Shown here piece after piece: positions 10,217 to 18,604 of a stretch of 64,000 bases of DNA (position 1 is the first letter of the stretch; every line of letters starts with the position of its first letter). The translations under genes were made by a program, and so were the position numbers. The stretch lies in the NCBI RefSeq assembly GCF_000024985.1, contig NC_013524.1, forward strand, positions 682,001-746,000. Reading direction: 5' to 3'. The notes below the pieces were generated by a model. That model was not told the DNA's origin. It ran no database searches and saw nothing but the letters and a program-made list of their open reading frames with translations. The stretch is from Sphaerobacter thermophilus DSM 20745 (GTDB lineage Bacteria; Chloroflexota; Chloroflexia; Thermomicrobiales; Thermomicrobiaceae).

Positions 10217-11089
10217 TCACCCGTTCTGCTCCGCTCCGTCCACCATCCCTTGCTCTCGGTAGAGGCGATCGACCTCGCGCAGCACGGCCAGAGCGCGCTC
10301 TGGCTCCCGGACCGCGATCTCGGCCAGCAAGAGGTTGACGACCGCTATGAGGCCAACCGGCGACAAGCTGTGCCCGACCCCGCGCGTGGCGGCGACCAGG
10401 ACGTGGTCGGCGATGCGCGCCGGAGGCGATACGCTGCTGTCGGTCAGGGCCATCGTCGGCACCCCACGCTCGGCCGCGCCGGCCAGGGCCGCAACGGTGT
10501 CCCGCAGGTAGCGCCAGACGCTGACGCCGATCATGAGGTCGGTGGGTCGTAGATTGGCGAGGGTGATGGTCAAGGTGGAGCCGCCCTCGGTCAGCACGGT
10601 GGTGCGGATGCCCAGGCTGTTCAACCCGTGCCCCAGGAAGACGGCCACGGCGGCCGAGAAGCCCATGCCGACGACGATCACGTGGTCCGCGCGGCAGATC
10701 GCCTCCACCGCGGCCTCGATCGCCTCCGGCTGGGTCTGATTCAGCGTCTGGTTCAGGTTCTCGATGTCATTGGTGAAGACCTGCACCGGCAACTGCTGCC
10801 GGTCCATGGGCTGCTGCCGCTGCTGTTCGATACGCTGGACGAAGGTCAGGCGCTCCGGGATGCGGCCGCGGATCACCCCTTGCAACTCCGCGTAGCCGCT
10901 GAACCCGAGAGACTGCGCCAGGCGGACCACCGTGGCCGCGTCGACATCGACCGCCTTGCCCAGCTCGGCAGCGGACGCGAAAGCCGTGAAGGCCTCGTTG
11001 TCGGCGATGAAGCGCGCCACCTGCCGCTGTTTGGGGCTGAGCTGGTCGTAGCGCTCGGCAATCCGCCGCTGTAGCTCAGAAGGTACCAT
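10217..11089 (-). CDS. MurR/RpiR-family transcriptional regulator
   Basis: A 290-residue regulator with an N-terminal HTH_6 domain (LSPKQRQVARFIADN, then AELGKAVDVDAATVVRLAQSLGFSG split over the recognition helices) and a C-terminal SIS domain (HVIVVGMGFSAAV, LTEGGSTLT). SIS domains bind phosphosugars or related acids. It is the first gene of the importer operon, 35 bp upstream of the binding-protein gene, and probably controls the operon in answer to a breakdown product. The start ATG at 11089 follows GGAGGA; a longer start 18 bp upstream is less likely. Confidence 0.9.
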   Translation of the reverse strand: MVPSELQRRIAERYDQLSPKQRQVARFIADNEAFTAFASAAELGKAVDVDAATVVRLAQSLGFSGYAELQGVIRGRIPERLTFVQRIEQQRQQPMDRQQLPVQVFTNDIENLNQTLNQTQPEAIEAAVEAICRADHVIVVGMGFSAAVAVFLGHGLNSLGIRTTVLTEGGSTLTITLANLRPTDLMIGVSVWRYLRDTVAALAGAAERGVPTMALTDSSVSPPARIADHVLVAATRGVGHSLSPVGLIAVVNLLLAEIAVREPERALAVLREVDRLYREQGMVDGAEQNG

Positions 11090-11149
11090 CGTTCCTCCAG
11101 CGCACACGTGGCGCCCACGGTTATGCAGCCTAGGTCTCAGCTTGACCTC

Positions 11150-11178
11150 AATCTAGCACAGACCCCGCCCTCGTGCAA
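11150..11178 (-). promoter_or_regulatory. Sigma70-type promoter of the importer operon
   Basis: On the minus strand a -35 TTGCAC (11178-11173) and a -10 TAGATT (11155-11150) are separated by exactly 17 bp, about 60 bp before the start of the RpiR regulator. The same -35 hexamer with 17 bp spacing is used by the promoter at 63797. Confidence 0.55.
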
Positions 11179-11453
11179 TACATGTCGCAGAAACCGCGCT
11201 CGTCGCTATGAGCGTTGCACGACGCGCCATCCCCGGCACACCGATGTCTTGCCGAATGTCGTGACCGCCTGCCCGACTCCCAGTCACTGTTGAAGTCCTC
11301 CTTGTTGCGCCGCTCGATAAGCAGAAACCCGCAAGGTGCCGGTACCCCGTGTGGCGTTTACAGCCCGGCGTCGCACGTGCGATAACGGCGCGGAGCCCGG
11401 TGGGGTGGCCGGGGCTGGTGGTAGTGCCGGGAGATCGAGCGGAGGAGCGCGCC
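11179..11453. other. Intergenic region, no gene seen
   Basis: This spacer separates the divergent RpiR regulator and hydroxyacid dehydrogenase. Apart from the minus-strand promoter next to it I see no convincing ORF, repeat or hairpin. Confidence 0.5.
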
Positions 11454-12410
11454 GTGGCAGAACTGAGCCGTCTTGTGGTGGGGATTGATCTGGAGCCTGC
11501 CTATGTCGAGCGCATCCGCGAGGCGTTTCCGGACCTGGAGGTGGTCGTCTGCACCGAGCCGGCGGAGCTCCCGGCAGCGCTGGCAGGGGCACAGGGGCTA
11601 GTGACGTGGCGGGTTCCGCCGGAGGCGCTGGCTGCGGCGACGGCGCTGCGCTGGGTGCACTTCGCGGGCGCCGGGGTGGATGGCGTGCTGTCGCCCGCCT
11701 TGGTGGAGCGGAACCTGGTGGTGACCAACAACAGCGGGGTTGCCGCGCCGAACATCGCCGAGCACCTGCTGGCGATGATGCTGGCGTTCGCCAGGGGGCT
11801 GCCGGAGTTGATGCGCTATCAGGTGCGGCATGAGTGGCATCACCCGTCGCGGCGGTTCGAACTGGGCGGGCAGACGCTCGGGGTGGTTGGTCTCGGCGAC
11901 ATCGGCGCGGAGCTAGCGTGGCGCGCGGCAGCGCTGGGGATGCGGGTCATCGGGCTGCGCCGCCGGCCGGGGGAGCCGCCGCGGGGCGTCGAGCGGGTTT
12001 ATCCCCCGGAGGCGCTGCACGAGCTGCTGGGCGAGTCGGACCACGTCGCCATCTGCCTGCCGCTGACACCGCGCACGCGTCACCTGTTCGGCCCGGCCGA
12101 GTTTCGCGCCATGCACCGGGATGCGTACCTCTATAACATCGGCCGCGGCGCGATCGTCGACCAGGAGGCGCTGATCGCCGCGCTGCAGGCGGGGGAGATC
12201 GCCGGGGCCGGCCTGGATGTGACCGACCCGGAGCCGCTGCCGCCCGATTCGCCCCTGTGGGATATGCCGAACGTGCTCATCACGAACCACACCTCGGGCG
12301 GCACGCCGCGCTACTGGGAGCGCGGCATCGAGGTGCTGCTGGACAACATCGGCCGGTTCCGGCGGGATGAGCCGCTGCGCAACGTGGTGGACCAGCGGGA
12401 AGGGTACTGA
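11454..12410 (+). CDS. D-isomer-specific 2-hydroxyacid dehydrogenase
   Basis: A 318-residue NAD(P)-dependent oxidoreductase that reduces 2-keto acids or oxidises D-2-hydroxy acids. The Rossmann motif GLGDIG is at 146-151 within the inserted NAD domain. The catalytic triad is present: Arg231 in NIGRGAIVD, Glu260 in DPEPLP and His279 in NHTSGG. The start is taken as GTG 11454 after GGAGGAG; the longer frame upstream lacks family sequence. It stands alone, divergent from the importer operon. Members with this NHTSGG ending often act on glyoxylate/hydroxypyruvate-like substrates, but the substrate cannot be fixed from sequence. Confidence 0.9.
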   Translation: MAELSRLVVGIDLEPAYVERIREAFPDLEVVVCTEPAELPAALAGAQGLVTWRVPPEALAAATALRWVHFAGAGVDGVLSPALVERNLVVTNNSGVAAPNIAEHLLAMMLAFARGLPELMRYQVRHEWHHPSRRFELGGQTLGVVGLGDIGAELAWRAAALGMRVIGLRRRPGEPPRGVERVYPPEALHELLGESDHVAICLPLTPRTRHLFGPAEFRAMHRDAYLYNIGRGAIVDQEALIAALQAGEIAGAGLDVTDPEPLPPDSPLWDMPNVLITNHTSGGTPRYWERGIEVLLDNIGRFRRDEPLRNVVDQREGY

Positions 12411-12707
12411 CACGCGGCGCGGCCGGGTCAGGTACGATCGGGTCGGCTCGGAAAGCGTGTCGACGGGGCGGCGGCGACGCCGGGAGAGGCGCACGACCCG
12501 GCGGACGCCTTGGCCACGGTGGCGACATGTTCCACTACCTGCGCGCTGCCCTGCACTGGCGGCTTGTGCGCGCCGCGCTCTTCGCACTCCGGGGCGGTGC
12601 GAGCACGGTCGGATTTCTCGGCCGTGCCCCTGTCGGCCGCGCTGGCCGGGTTGCTGGTCGGGCTCATCGCCGGCTCCTGGTGGGCCCTGGCGCTGGGCTT
12701 GCCGGCC
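12411..12707. other. Scarred intergenic DNA, no intact gene
   Basis: Frames here are short and lack family features. A minus-strand reading through about 12700-12760 gives LDPPHYAGHRLR, matching the C-terminal recombinase motif seen at 14.8 kb, so this is probably the edge of a decayed integrase copy. Confidence 0.4.
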
Positions 12708-12755
12708 GCAGGCGGTGCCCGGCGTAGTGCGGGGGATCGAGGCTGGCCGCTTCCG
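12708..12755. repeat. 48-bp direct repeat, left copy (integrase fragment)
   Basis: Matches 14791-14838 at 45 of 48 positions in the same orientation. In the right copy the sequence is part of the recombinase pseudogene, so the left copy is a second fragment of the same gene. The two copies bracket about 2 kb with two unknown genes. Confidence 0.8.
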
Positions 12756-13032
12756 GTGTCGGCATTGCCACCGGCTGGCCTACGCGAGCACGCGCGCCGA
12801 CGCGGTGGATCGGCCCCGGCGCCGGGTGCAGCGGATCCGGATGAGGCTGGGGGGAACCGCCAACCTGCAGGCGCCCTTCCCCAGCAAGCCGCCGCGTATG
12901 CACCGGCGCACCTACTGGCGCCGGTACGACGAAGCGGCCGCGGCCGAAGCCGCCTACACCGCGGCCCTGCTGACCGTGCTCGAGCAGACCAGCGCCCGGA
13001 TCGAGCGGGCGGCCGATCAGCCGCTCGAGTAA
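12727..13032 (+). pseudogene. C-terminal remnant of a zinc-ribbon-like hypothetical protein
   Basis: The frame ending at 13032 reads FRCRHCHRLAYASTRAD, then RRRVQRIRMRLGGTANL and PFPSKPPRMHRRTYWRR. This is the conserved C-terminal part of a family of bacterial hypothetical proteins with a CxxC motif followed by a basic RMRLGG segment. The N-terminal part is missing and replaced by the integrase-derived 48-bp repeat, so this is a fused, probably dead remnant. Confidence 0.6.
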
Positions 13033-13278
13033 CCCCATGCAATGCAATAATGAAGATTTGCGGCATGACCCAGCCAGGCTGATAGACATGCGCTGGGTTT
13101 TGTACTATGCTGTACTCACCGTCGTGCGGTGAGCCCACGCGAATTAAGAGCGCAAAGAGTCTGATAGCCAAGATTCAAGAGCCATCAAGAGCGTCAAGAC
13201 ACCCGCTTATGGTCGACTAGCTTCGCCCTGCTGTTCGCGTCGGGGGACCGTATCAGCTACGTGCTTCGGAAGGGGGGG

Positions 13279-13863
13279 ATGGCTGTGCGACGAAGACGAA
13301 TGCGAATGCTGGCGGTGGCGAGTGTGGTGATGCTCCTGCTCGTCGGTATGACTGGCCCCGCTCAGGCGGCGGACCCGGTTACGGTCGAAGAAGGCACCTC
13401 AGCGGCAGACACAACCCCCGTTGTTCCCCCAGGTGGGCACTTTGCTCCCTATGACCAATGGACAGTCTCTCCAGCCTGGACATCAGAGGTAATCACGGCC
13501 GGTGGTTGTCAGTATGCACAGGGTATTGATAACCCGCACATATCGGAAACCCGTGATGCCGTTTCCATCCACGGCTGGTGGGAGTATGTGGGTGGCACAT
13601 GCCCGAGTAAGGCCAGGGTACAGGTGTTCTTGCAGGCCTATGCCTGTTATAGTTTCGTCTGCGATTGGGTCACGCTTACTGTCGGCCAGGGTGAATTCTA
13701 TTCAGGGCCTGGCTCCGGCCGTTGGGCGAACGCAAGGTGGATCTGCAGCAACCAAGTGCAGTTCGTCGGGTGGCGCGGCTTCGTCGATGTCGATCTCATC
13801 GATCGGCCTGATCCGCCAGGAGTCTTTTTCTCTCCCATCATTAACCTTCGTTGCTATCCTTGA
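13279..13863 (+). CDS. Secreted cysteine-containing protein of unknown function
   Basis: A 194-residue protein with a clear Sec signal peptide (basic MAVRRRRMRM, hydrophobic AVASVVMLLLVGM, cleavage near AQAADP). The mature part of about 165 residues has six cysteines (GGC, GTC, YACYSFVC, WIC and RCYP) and aromatic-rich segments such as GWRGFVDVDL, suggesting a small disulfide-bonded beta domain. I do not recognise the family. Codon use is visibly more AT-rich than neighbours and the gene lies between recombinase remnants, so recent acquisition is likely. ATG 13279 follows AAGGGGGGG very closely; GTG 13261 or ATG 13300 are alternatives. Confidence 0.6.
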   Translation: MAVRRRRMRMLAVASVVMLLLVGMTGPAQAADPVTVEEGTSAADTTPVVPPGGHFAPYDQWTVSPAWTSEVITAGGCQYAQGIDNPHISETRDAVSIHGWWEYVGGTCPSKARVQVFLQAYACYSFVCDWVTLTVGQGEFYSGPGSGRWANARWICSNQVQFVGWRGFVDVDLIDRPDPPGVFFSPIINLRCYP

Positions 13864-13906
13864 TGCCGTACTGTTCGGCTGTTACAGCGGAACGTGAGGT
13901 TAGGTT

Positions 13907-14410
13907 GTGATCGAACGTTCAGGTTGGTCCCCGTATGACCCGAGGCTCGACCCAGACGCCGGAAATCCGGCCCACCAGGGTCGATCCGGGCGGGTGGTCC
14001 GCATGGGCGCTATCTGCGACTTTGCGACCGGGGCTCCAGATCCGGGACCGTCGCAGAGCTTCTCAATCCGGGAGTTCCTCGAGCTGGAGGATGGACGACT
14101 TGTCGTCACACGGGAGCTTGGCTTCAGCCTCAGTTCAGTCCGGGAGCTCGTGGAGCTAGAGGATGGGCGGCGGGTGGTCCTGGAGAATGCGGCCCCTATC
14201 CGCACTGGATTGACCCCAGACAAGATCCGACAGAACGCGCTGAACCTTGCCCTCGCTGATGACGACCTGCCCCAGGATGAGCACCCGTGGGAGTGGTTGG
14301 CCAGACGGGCGAGGGAGCAGGGTATTGACGTGACCGCGGACGAGTTGGGGGCGCTCCAATACGAGGTCTTTCTGACCAAACGATTACGCGAGTGGCTGGA
14401 GACGCCCTGA
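13907..14410 (+). CDS. Hypothetical protein with an internal ELEDGR repeat
   Basis: A 167-residue cytoplasmic protein, GTG start. Residues about 55-95 contain two related segments, REFLELEDGRLVV and RELVELEDGRRVV, an internal tandem repeat of about 26 residues. The C-terminal third is helical (WEWLARRAREQG, LTKRLREWLE). I do not recognise the family. It lies 43 bp behind the secreted protein and shares its lower GC, so the two may form one transferred unit. The RBS is weak and a start at ATG 14004 is possible. A minus-strand ORF over the same bases has no credible protein features. Confidence 0.45.
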   Translation: MIERSGWSPYDPRLDPDAGNPAHQGRSGRVVRMGAICDFATGAPDPGPSQSFSIREFLELEDGRLVVTRELGFSLSSVRELVELEDGRRVVLENAAPIRTGLTPDKIRQNALNLALADDDLPQDEHPWEWLARRAREQGIDVTADELGALQYEVFLTKRLREWLETP

Positions 14411-14638
14411 GACGGCCGAACTTCAGGCGCATGAGTGTCGATCGGTCACGCAGATCGGTCGCCTCTTCGCGACGCTGGCCCGGTGGTGATGGTGCCGCTC
14501 CGCGATCCGGCGATCAGTCTGCTCCATAGCGCCAGCGTGCGGGCCGTTGCCACCTTGCGGCGGCTCAGCCGCCATCCCACCGATATCCTCTCCTGATACC
14601 TATGTTGGCCCGTGGGCTGTGCTGCCCCTTTTCGTGCG

Positions 14639-15241
14639 CTACAGCCCCACAACGGCCGCGGCATTGTCGCGGAAGAGGCTCCCATCGCGGATGTAGCGCC
14701 GCACCATGCGCTCGCTGGTGTGCCTGGTCTGGCGCATGATGGCCCGCTCCGAGGCGCCGACGGCGGCCGCGCTGATGGCCAGGCCGGCCAGCAGGCGGTG
14801 GCCGGCGTAGTGCCGGGGATCGAGGCCGGCCGCTTCCGCCGCGCGCTTGACCACCAGGGCCACGGCCTGATCCGACAGGCGAACGGCCCCCACGCGCCCA
14901 TGCCGATCGACCGGCCGGAAGAGCGGGCCGCTGGTGAGGCACGGCGCGCACCGGGCAGGTGTCGGGCTGCGCGCCGTAGGGGATCCCCACCGGCCGGCCC
15001 TGCCCCTCCTGGTCCGTCTTCGAGCGCCGCAGCCTCACCACCAGGCCGACGCCGGTGAAGGTGAGGTCGGCGACGTCGAGGCCGACCAGCTCGGAGCGGC
15101 GGAAGGCGCCGGCGAAGCCGAGCAACAGGAGCGCCCGATCGCGGAGGCCTCCGAGCGTGTCGGGCAGCGCCCCCACCATGGCGCGCACCGTCTCAGTCAG
15201 CGCCGGCGCCTTGCCGGCCGCGGCGGGCGCTCGCGCCGCAG
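14639..15241 (-). pseudogene. Tyrosine recombinase/integrase pseudogene (frameshifted, N-terminus lost)
   Basis: The upstream frame (15241 down to about 14940) encodes APALTETVRAMV, LRDRALLLLGFAGAFRRSEL (catalytic Arg) and RRSKTD (catalytic Lys). The reading then shifts frame to RLSDQAVALVVKRAAE, LDPRHYAGHRLLAG, RQTRHTSERMVRRYI (catalytic Tyr). The HxLR box is altered to HRLL, and the N-terminal SAM-like domain is cut off exactly at the stop codon of the receiver gene. The gene is therefore inactive. It marks an old integration next to the AT-richer genes at 13.3-14.4 kb. Confidence 0.8.
14791..14838. repeat. 48-bp direct repeat, right copy
   Basis: Partner of 12708-12755 (45/48 identical, same orientation), lying inside the recombinase pseudogene at the LDPRHYAGH region. 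Confidence 0.8.
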
Positions 15242-15619
15242 CTACGGGGAGGCGACGCCAGCGGTGACGAGCTGGCCGTGGATGGCGCCGAGCAAGACGT
15301 CGAGGTCGAAGGGCTTCTCCAGCATCCCGTCCGCGGGCAGCAGGGCCGGGTCGAGGTGGAAGGTCGCGGCGGCCGACATGGCGATGATGCGGATGTCCCC
15401 GGTCGCCGGGTCGCTCTTGAGCAGGCGCGTGGCCGCGGCGCCGTCGAGCACAGGGAGCTGCAGGTCCATCAGCACGAGATCGGGGTGCGCCTCCTGGGCC
15501 AGGGTCACCCCGGTCTGACCATCGCCGGCGACGAGCATGTCATGGCCGGCCGCGCGCAGGGTCTCGACGAGGAACGACTGGATGGCCGGGTCGTCCTCCA
15601 CGATCAGGATCCGCGCCAC
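15242..15619 (-). CDS. Single-domain response regulator (CheY-like receiver)
   Basis: A 125-residue stand-alone receiver domain. The acidic pair is in IVEDDP, the phosphoacceptor Asp in LVLMDLQLP, the conserved Ser in AMSAAA and the Lys in LEKPFD. No output domain follows: the coding stops at TAG 15244-15242 where the recombinase remnant begins. The GTG start at 15619 follows AGGAGGAG. Such receivers act as phosphate shuttles or by protein-protein contact. No partner kinase is adjacent; the closest is the GAF kinase at 35.9 kb. A transposition scar directly behind the stop leaves open whether a downstream gene was lost. Confidence 0.88.
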   Translation of the reverse strand: MARILIVEDDPAIQSFLVETLRAAGHDMLVAGDGQTGVTLAQEAHPDLVLMDLQLPVLDGAAATRLLKSDPATGDIRIIAMSAAATFHLDPALLPADGMLEKPFDLDVLLGAIHGQLVTAGVASP

Positions 15620-15921
15620 AACCTCCTCCTGCACACGCCATGACCGGCAGGGTCGGGCGGCACCGCGTGCGGCACGCGCGATGCCGGGCCCCACCGCTGA
15701 AGAAACGCGCGGGGTCCTGCCATGGTTGCAGCCGAGCGTGACGTCTCGGTGCTCCGAGACGACTGGTATACTGTGCCTCCCGCCTTCTGCCTGAACGAAC
15801 CCTCATCGACGCGGCCGGCGAGGTGAGGGGGTGCTGTCAGCCACGCGCGATCAAATGAGGCGTACGACGCATGACGATCGACCGGGGCCGTCTAGCCTGC
15901 AGCCGTCGAGGGGGCACACCG

Positions 15922-16200
15922 ATGCCGACCCGCCCGCTCACCTTTGCCGAGCACCTGGCCGACCTGCGGCGGCGCATCCGGTCGGGCGACTATGCGGCGG
16001 CAACCGGGCGCCTCCGCGGCTACTACAGCCGGGTCTACCTCATCGAGCAGGCGCCCCCGGAGCCGTCTTACGTCGTCTTCGCAGGGCCGTTCGACACGCT
16101 GGCCTACACCGTCCACCTCACCCCGGAAGCCGCCCGCGCCACCTTCGCGCGCGAGCGCGACCGGTACATCCGCTGGCTCGAGAGCCGCGTCGGGGGGTAA
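15922..16200 (+). CDS. Small hypothetical protein
   Basis: A 92-residue protein. Residues 5-30 are helical and basic (FAEHLADLRRRIRSG), the middle has SYVVFAGPFDTLAYTVHL, and the end is again helical (FARERDRYIRWLES). No membrane segment or known motif. The ATG at 15922 follows GAGGGGG; a longer frame begins at 15871. A TATACT sequence at 15768 could be part of its promoter. Function unknown. Confidence 0.6.
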   Translation: MPTRPLTFAEHLADLRRRIRSGDYAAATGRLRGYYSRVYLIEQAPPEPSYVVFAGPFDTLAYTVHLTPEAARATFARERDRYIRWLESRVGG

Positions 16201-16206
16201 GGAGCG

Positions 16207-16355
16207 TTTCGCGTACTGCGTAGTGCGTATTGCGTAATCCGTAGGCAGGGGAGGGCGTGGGGCGGCACGCCCTGCTACCGCTCCCTTGAGATACAGCCGG
16301 TCGGACTCGCGAGCACCCCTACTCAATACGGAATACGCAATACGAAACACGCAAC
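16207..16355. repeat. TGCGTA-type inverted-repeat element
   Basis: The left arm (about 16207-16242) is built of TACTGCGTA and TGCGTATTGCGTA units, and the right arm (about 16319-16355) of the reverse complement ATACGCAATACG. They flank about 75 bp of unrelated DNA. Related arms are at 22871-22908 and 59036-59158. It looks like a short non-coding repeat family rather than a gene. Confidence 0.6.
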
Positions 16356-16360
16356 ACGGC

Positions 16361-17284
16361 TCACGCGATCCGCAGCGTTCCCTCCAGCACCGGCACGGTC
16401 CCGCCGCCGACCTCGATCTCCTCTCCGCCGTCCGGCCGGGACCGAACCGTGATGTGGACGAAACTCTGGCGGCCGATCTTCGTCCCCTGCTCGCTGACAA
16501 TGCGCACCTCGTCGGAGGAAGCGACCAGTCCGTGACGCACCAGATAGGCGCCGAGCGGTCCGCTCGCGGAGCCGGTCGCCGGGTCCTCGGCGATGCCGAT
16601 GCCGTGCGCGGCAATCATGCGGGAGTAGACACGGTTGGGACCCGCCGCCGGGTTGGGCGCGAAGACGAACGTGCCGACCAGCTCCTCATCGCCAAACCAG
16701 GCGCTCAAGGCCGGAAGATCGACCACGACGCGATCGACCGTCGCCGGGTCCCGCAGCGGGATGTAGAGGAACGGCACACCGGTGGAGCCGACGCAGACCG
16801 GGACGTCCGGCAAGAGGTCCGCCTCGTCCAGGCCCAGGGCCGCGGCGAGTTGCGCCCGGCCCTCACGCGGTGGGCCGAAGGTCGCGGCCGGGTGGCGCAT
16901 CCAGATGAACGTGGGGGCGTTCGGATCTCCCTCCAGCCGCACCGGCACCGGCCCGACCCTTTCCTCCAGCGCAAACTCGGTCGCACCGGCCGGCACGCGC
17001 CCGGACGTAGCCAGGACGTAGGCAGTACCGACCGTCGGGTGCCCGGCGAAGGGCAACTCGCGCCCCGGCGTGAAGATCCGCACGCGCGCGACGCAGTCGT
17101 CGCGCTCCGGCGGTAGGACGAAGGTCGTCTCGGACAGGTTCATCTCTCGGGCGATCGCCTGCATCTCGGCATCGCTCAGGCCGGTGCCGTCCAGAAAGAC
17201 GGCCAGCGGGTTCCCACCGAACTGGCGGTCGGTGAAGACATCCACCTGGACGAAGGAATACGTGCGCGTCGCTCCCGCACTCAT
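16361..17284 (-). CDS. PhzF-family isomerase/epimerase-like protein
   Basis: A 307-residue member of the PhzF family (diaminopimelate-epimerase fold). The catalytic-type Glu52 is in NLSETTFV, the N-terminal [16 protein letters not shown] and [14 protein letters not shown] are classic, and the C-terminal half has EDPATGSA. In phenazine producers PhzF isomerises trans-2,3-dihydro-3-hydroxyanthranilate, but no other phz gene is here. Most such orphans have unknown substrates, so a phenazine role should not be assumed. It starts at ATG 17284 and is monocistronic, with the repeat element directly behind its stop. Confidence 0.9.
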   Translation of the reverse strand: MSAGATRTYSFVQVDVFTDRQFGGNPLAVFLDGTGLSDAEMQAIAREMNLSETTFVLPPERDDCVARVRIFTPGRELPFAGHPTVGTAYVLATSGRVPAGATEFALEERVGPVPVRLEGDPNAPTFIWMRHPAATFGPPREGRAQLAAALGLDEADLLPDVPVCVGSTGVPFLYIPLRDPATVDRVVVDLPALSAWFGDEELVGTFVFAPNPAAGPNRVYSRMIAAHGIGIAEDPATGSASGPLGAYLVRHGLVASSDEVRIVSEQGTKIGRQSFVHITVRSRPDGGEEIEVGGGTVPVLEGTLRIA

Positions 17285-17474
17285 CGCTCACCCTCCCCGC
17301 GACCCACGGAGCCATGGTCCAGACCCACACATACACCCGCCTGCATACCACGCGCCCGCGCTCCTGTCACCCCGAACGCCCAACGCGGCACGGGCAGCGT
17401 CGGCGGGGTGGAAGAAGCCATCTCCCTCCGGCCCGCTCTCGGACGGAGGCCACCAGGGGAGAGGGGGGATAGCG

Positions 17475-18512
17475 CTATCCCGCCGCGGCGAGGTGGCGGA
17501 GGATGCGTTGGTCGCGGTCGAGGAAGCGGCCGAGGCCCTCGGCCAGGATGGTGTCAAGACGGGCATGGTCGAAGACGACCTCGGGCACGCGCCCGTAGCG
17601 CTCGATCGTCAGCACGGCGAAGGCCGGGCTCTGGATCAGGGCGCGCTCGCCGTAGCGGCGGCGGAACTCGTCGAGCGGCATGCGCCCGACCGCGGCCATC
17701 TCGCGCAGCAGCCGGGTCTGCTCGGCGGCCGTCGGACCCAGGTCCGCGGCGTTCGCGGGGGCGACCTGCGCCCAGCACTCCCGCAGTAACCCGGTCAACA
17801 CGTGCCGACGCCGGGTCGCCTCCCGGTTGTCCGGCTCGCTCACCGTCATCGCCTGGGCCAGGCGCTCCTCCCAGCGCTCCGGCTGCCAGGGGAGGTCTGG
17901 CGCCAAATGGACGAGCCAGCGATCGGTCGGGACCGGGCGGTCGTTGATGAGGTAGATGGCGCTCAGGAGGTGGCGCAGCGCGAGGTTCAGCACGTGGTGC
18001 GCGGCCGGCGCGTCACCGCGGTACAGCCAGGCCGGGACGATCCGGTCCAGGATCTCCTCGGCGGCGCGCAGCTCGTCGAGCAGGTGACGGCGCCGCTCGA
18101 TCTCGGGCGCGCCCGCCTTCTCCCGAAAGAGCTCGGCCAGCAGACCCTCCGGGTCGTAGAGAATCTCGGCCGCGGCGATCTGCCAGCGCTCGGCCGGTCC
18201 CCAGGGGCGCGCCATCTCCTCGGCGTAGTCGCGGTAGGTCAGGTCGAGCCGGAGGCCGTGGTAGAGCGACTCTCCCTCCGGCAGCGGGGCGGCCCCGAGC
18301 AGCCAGGTCTGGAGCGTCCGGTGGCGAAGGTAGACAGCGAGGTCGATGTCGCTGTAGCGGTCGGCCTGCCCCAGGGTCAGCCCTCCGGCGAGCGCCACCC
18401 CGACGACGCCCTCGAGCACCGCGAAGCGCCGGGCGAGTTCCCGCGCCCGCTCCAGGTACTCCGGTGCCAGATTGGGAGCCTGAGATCGCGCTTCGTTCTG
18501 CTCGTCCGGCAC
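17475..18512 (-). CDS. Nucleotidyltransferase-fold protein (DUF4037/aminoglycoside NT-like)
   Basis: A 345-residue protein. Near residues 40-60 it has [25 protein letters not shown] in two parts: the GG..., then the DxD pair DIDLAV of the nucleotidyltransferase fold. A third acidic residue may be in [11 protein letters not shown]. The rest is helical, as in kanamycin-type or DUF4037 enzymes. The substrate is unknown; resistance is not implied. GTG 18512 follows GAGGAGGG and is preferred to a longer frame reaching into the CDF gene. It lies 92 bp behind the CDF gene on the same strand. Confidence 0.7.
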   Translation of the reverse strand: MPDEQNEARSQAPNLAPEYLERARELARRFAVLEGVVGVALAGGLTLGQADRYSDIDLAVYLRHRTLQTWLLGAAPLPEGESLYHGLRLDLTYRDYAEEMARPWGPAERWQIAAAEILYDPEGLLAELFREKAGAPEIERRRHLLDELRAAEEILDRIVPAWLYRGDAPAAHHVLNLALRHLLSAIYLINDRPVPTDRWLVHLAPDLPWQPERWEERLAQAMTVSEPDNREATRRRHVLTGLLRECWAQVAPANAADLGPTAAEQTRLLREMAAVGRMPLDEFRRRYGERALIQSPAFAVLTIERYGRVPEVVFDHARLDTILAEGLGRFLDRDQRILRHLAAAG

Positions 18513-18604
18513 CGCGCTGCCCTCCTCGCCGATCGCCCGCCGCCGCGTCAATCCTACTCGACGGCCAGACGCCGGTGGGGCGATTCGGGCAGCACGGCGA
18601 TGGG

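Noticed and set aside
8154-10262. 702-residue plus-strand ORF
   Set aside because: Antisense to the solute-binding lipoprotein; His/Arg/Asp-rich composition with no domain.
12510-13082. Membrane protein suggested by ALAGLLVGLIAGSWWALALG
   Set aside because: The hydrophobic run lies in a frame that turns Arg/Gly-rich at once and overlaps the integrase-derived repeat; probably a chance reading of remnant DNA.
13900-14379. 159-residue minus-strand ORF
   Set aside because: Opposite to the 13907-14410 gene; Ser/Arg-rich and without secondary-structure pattern.
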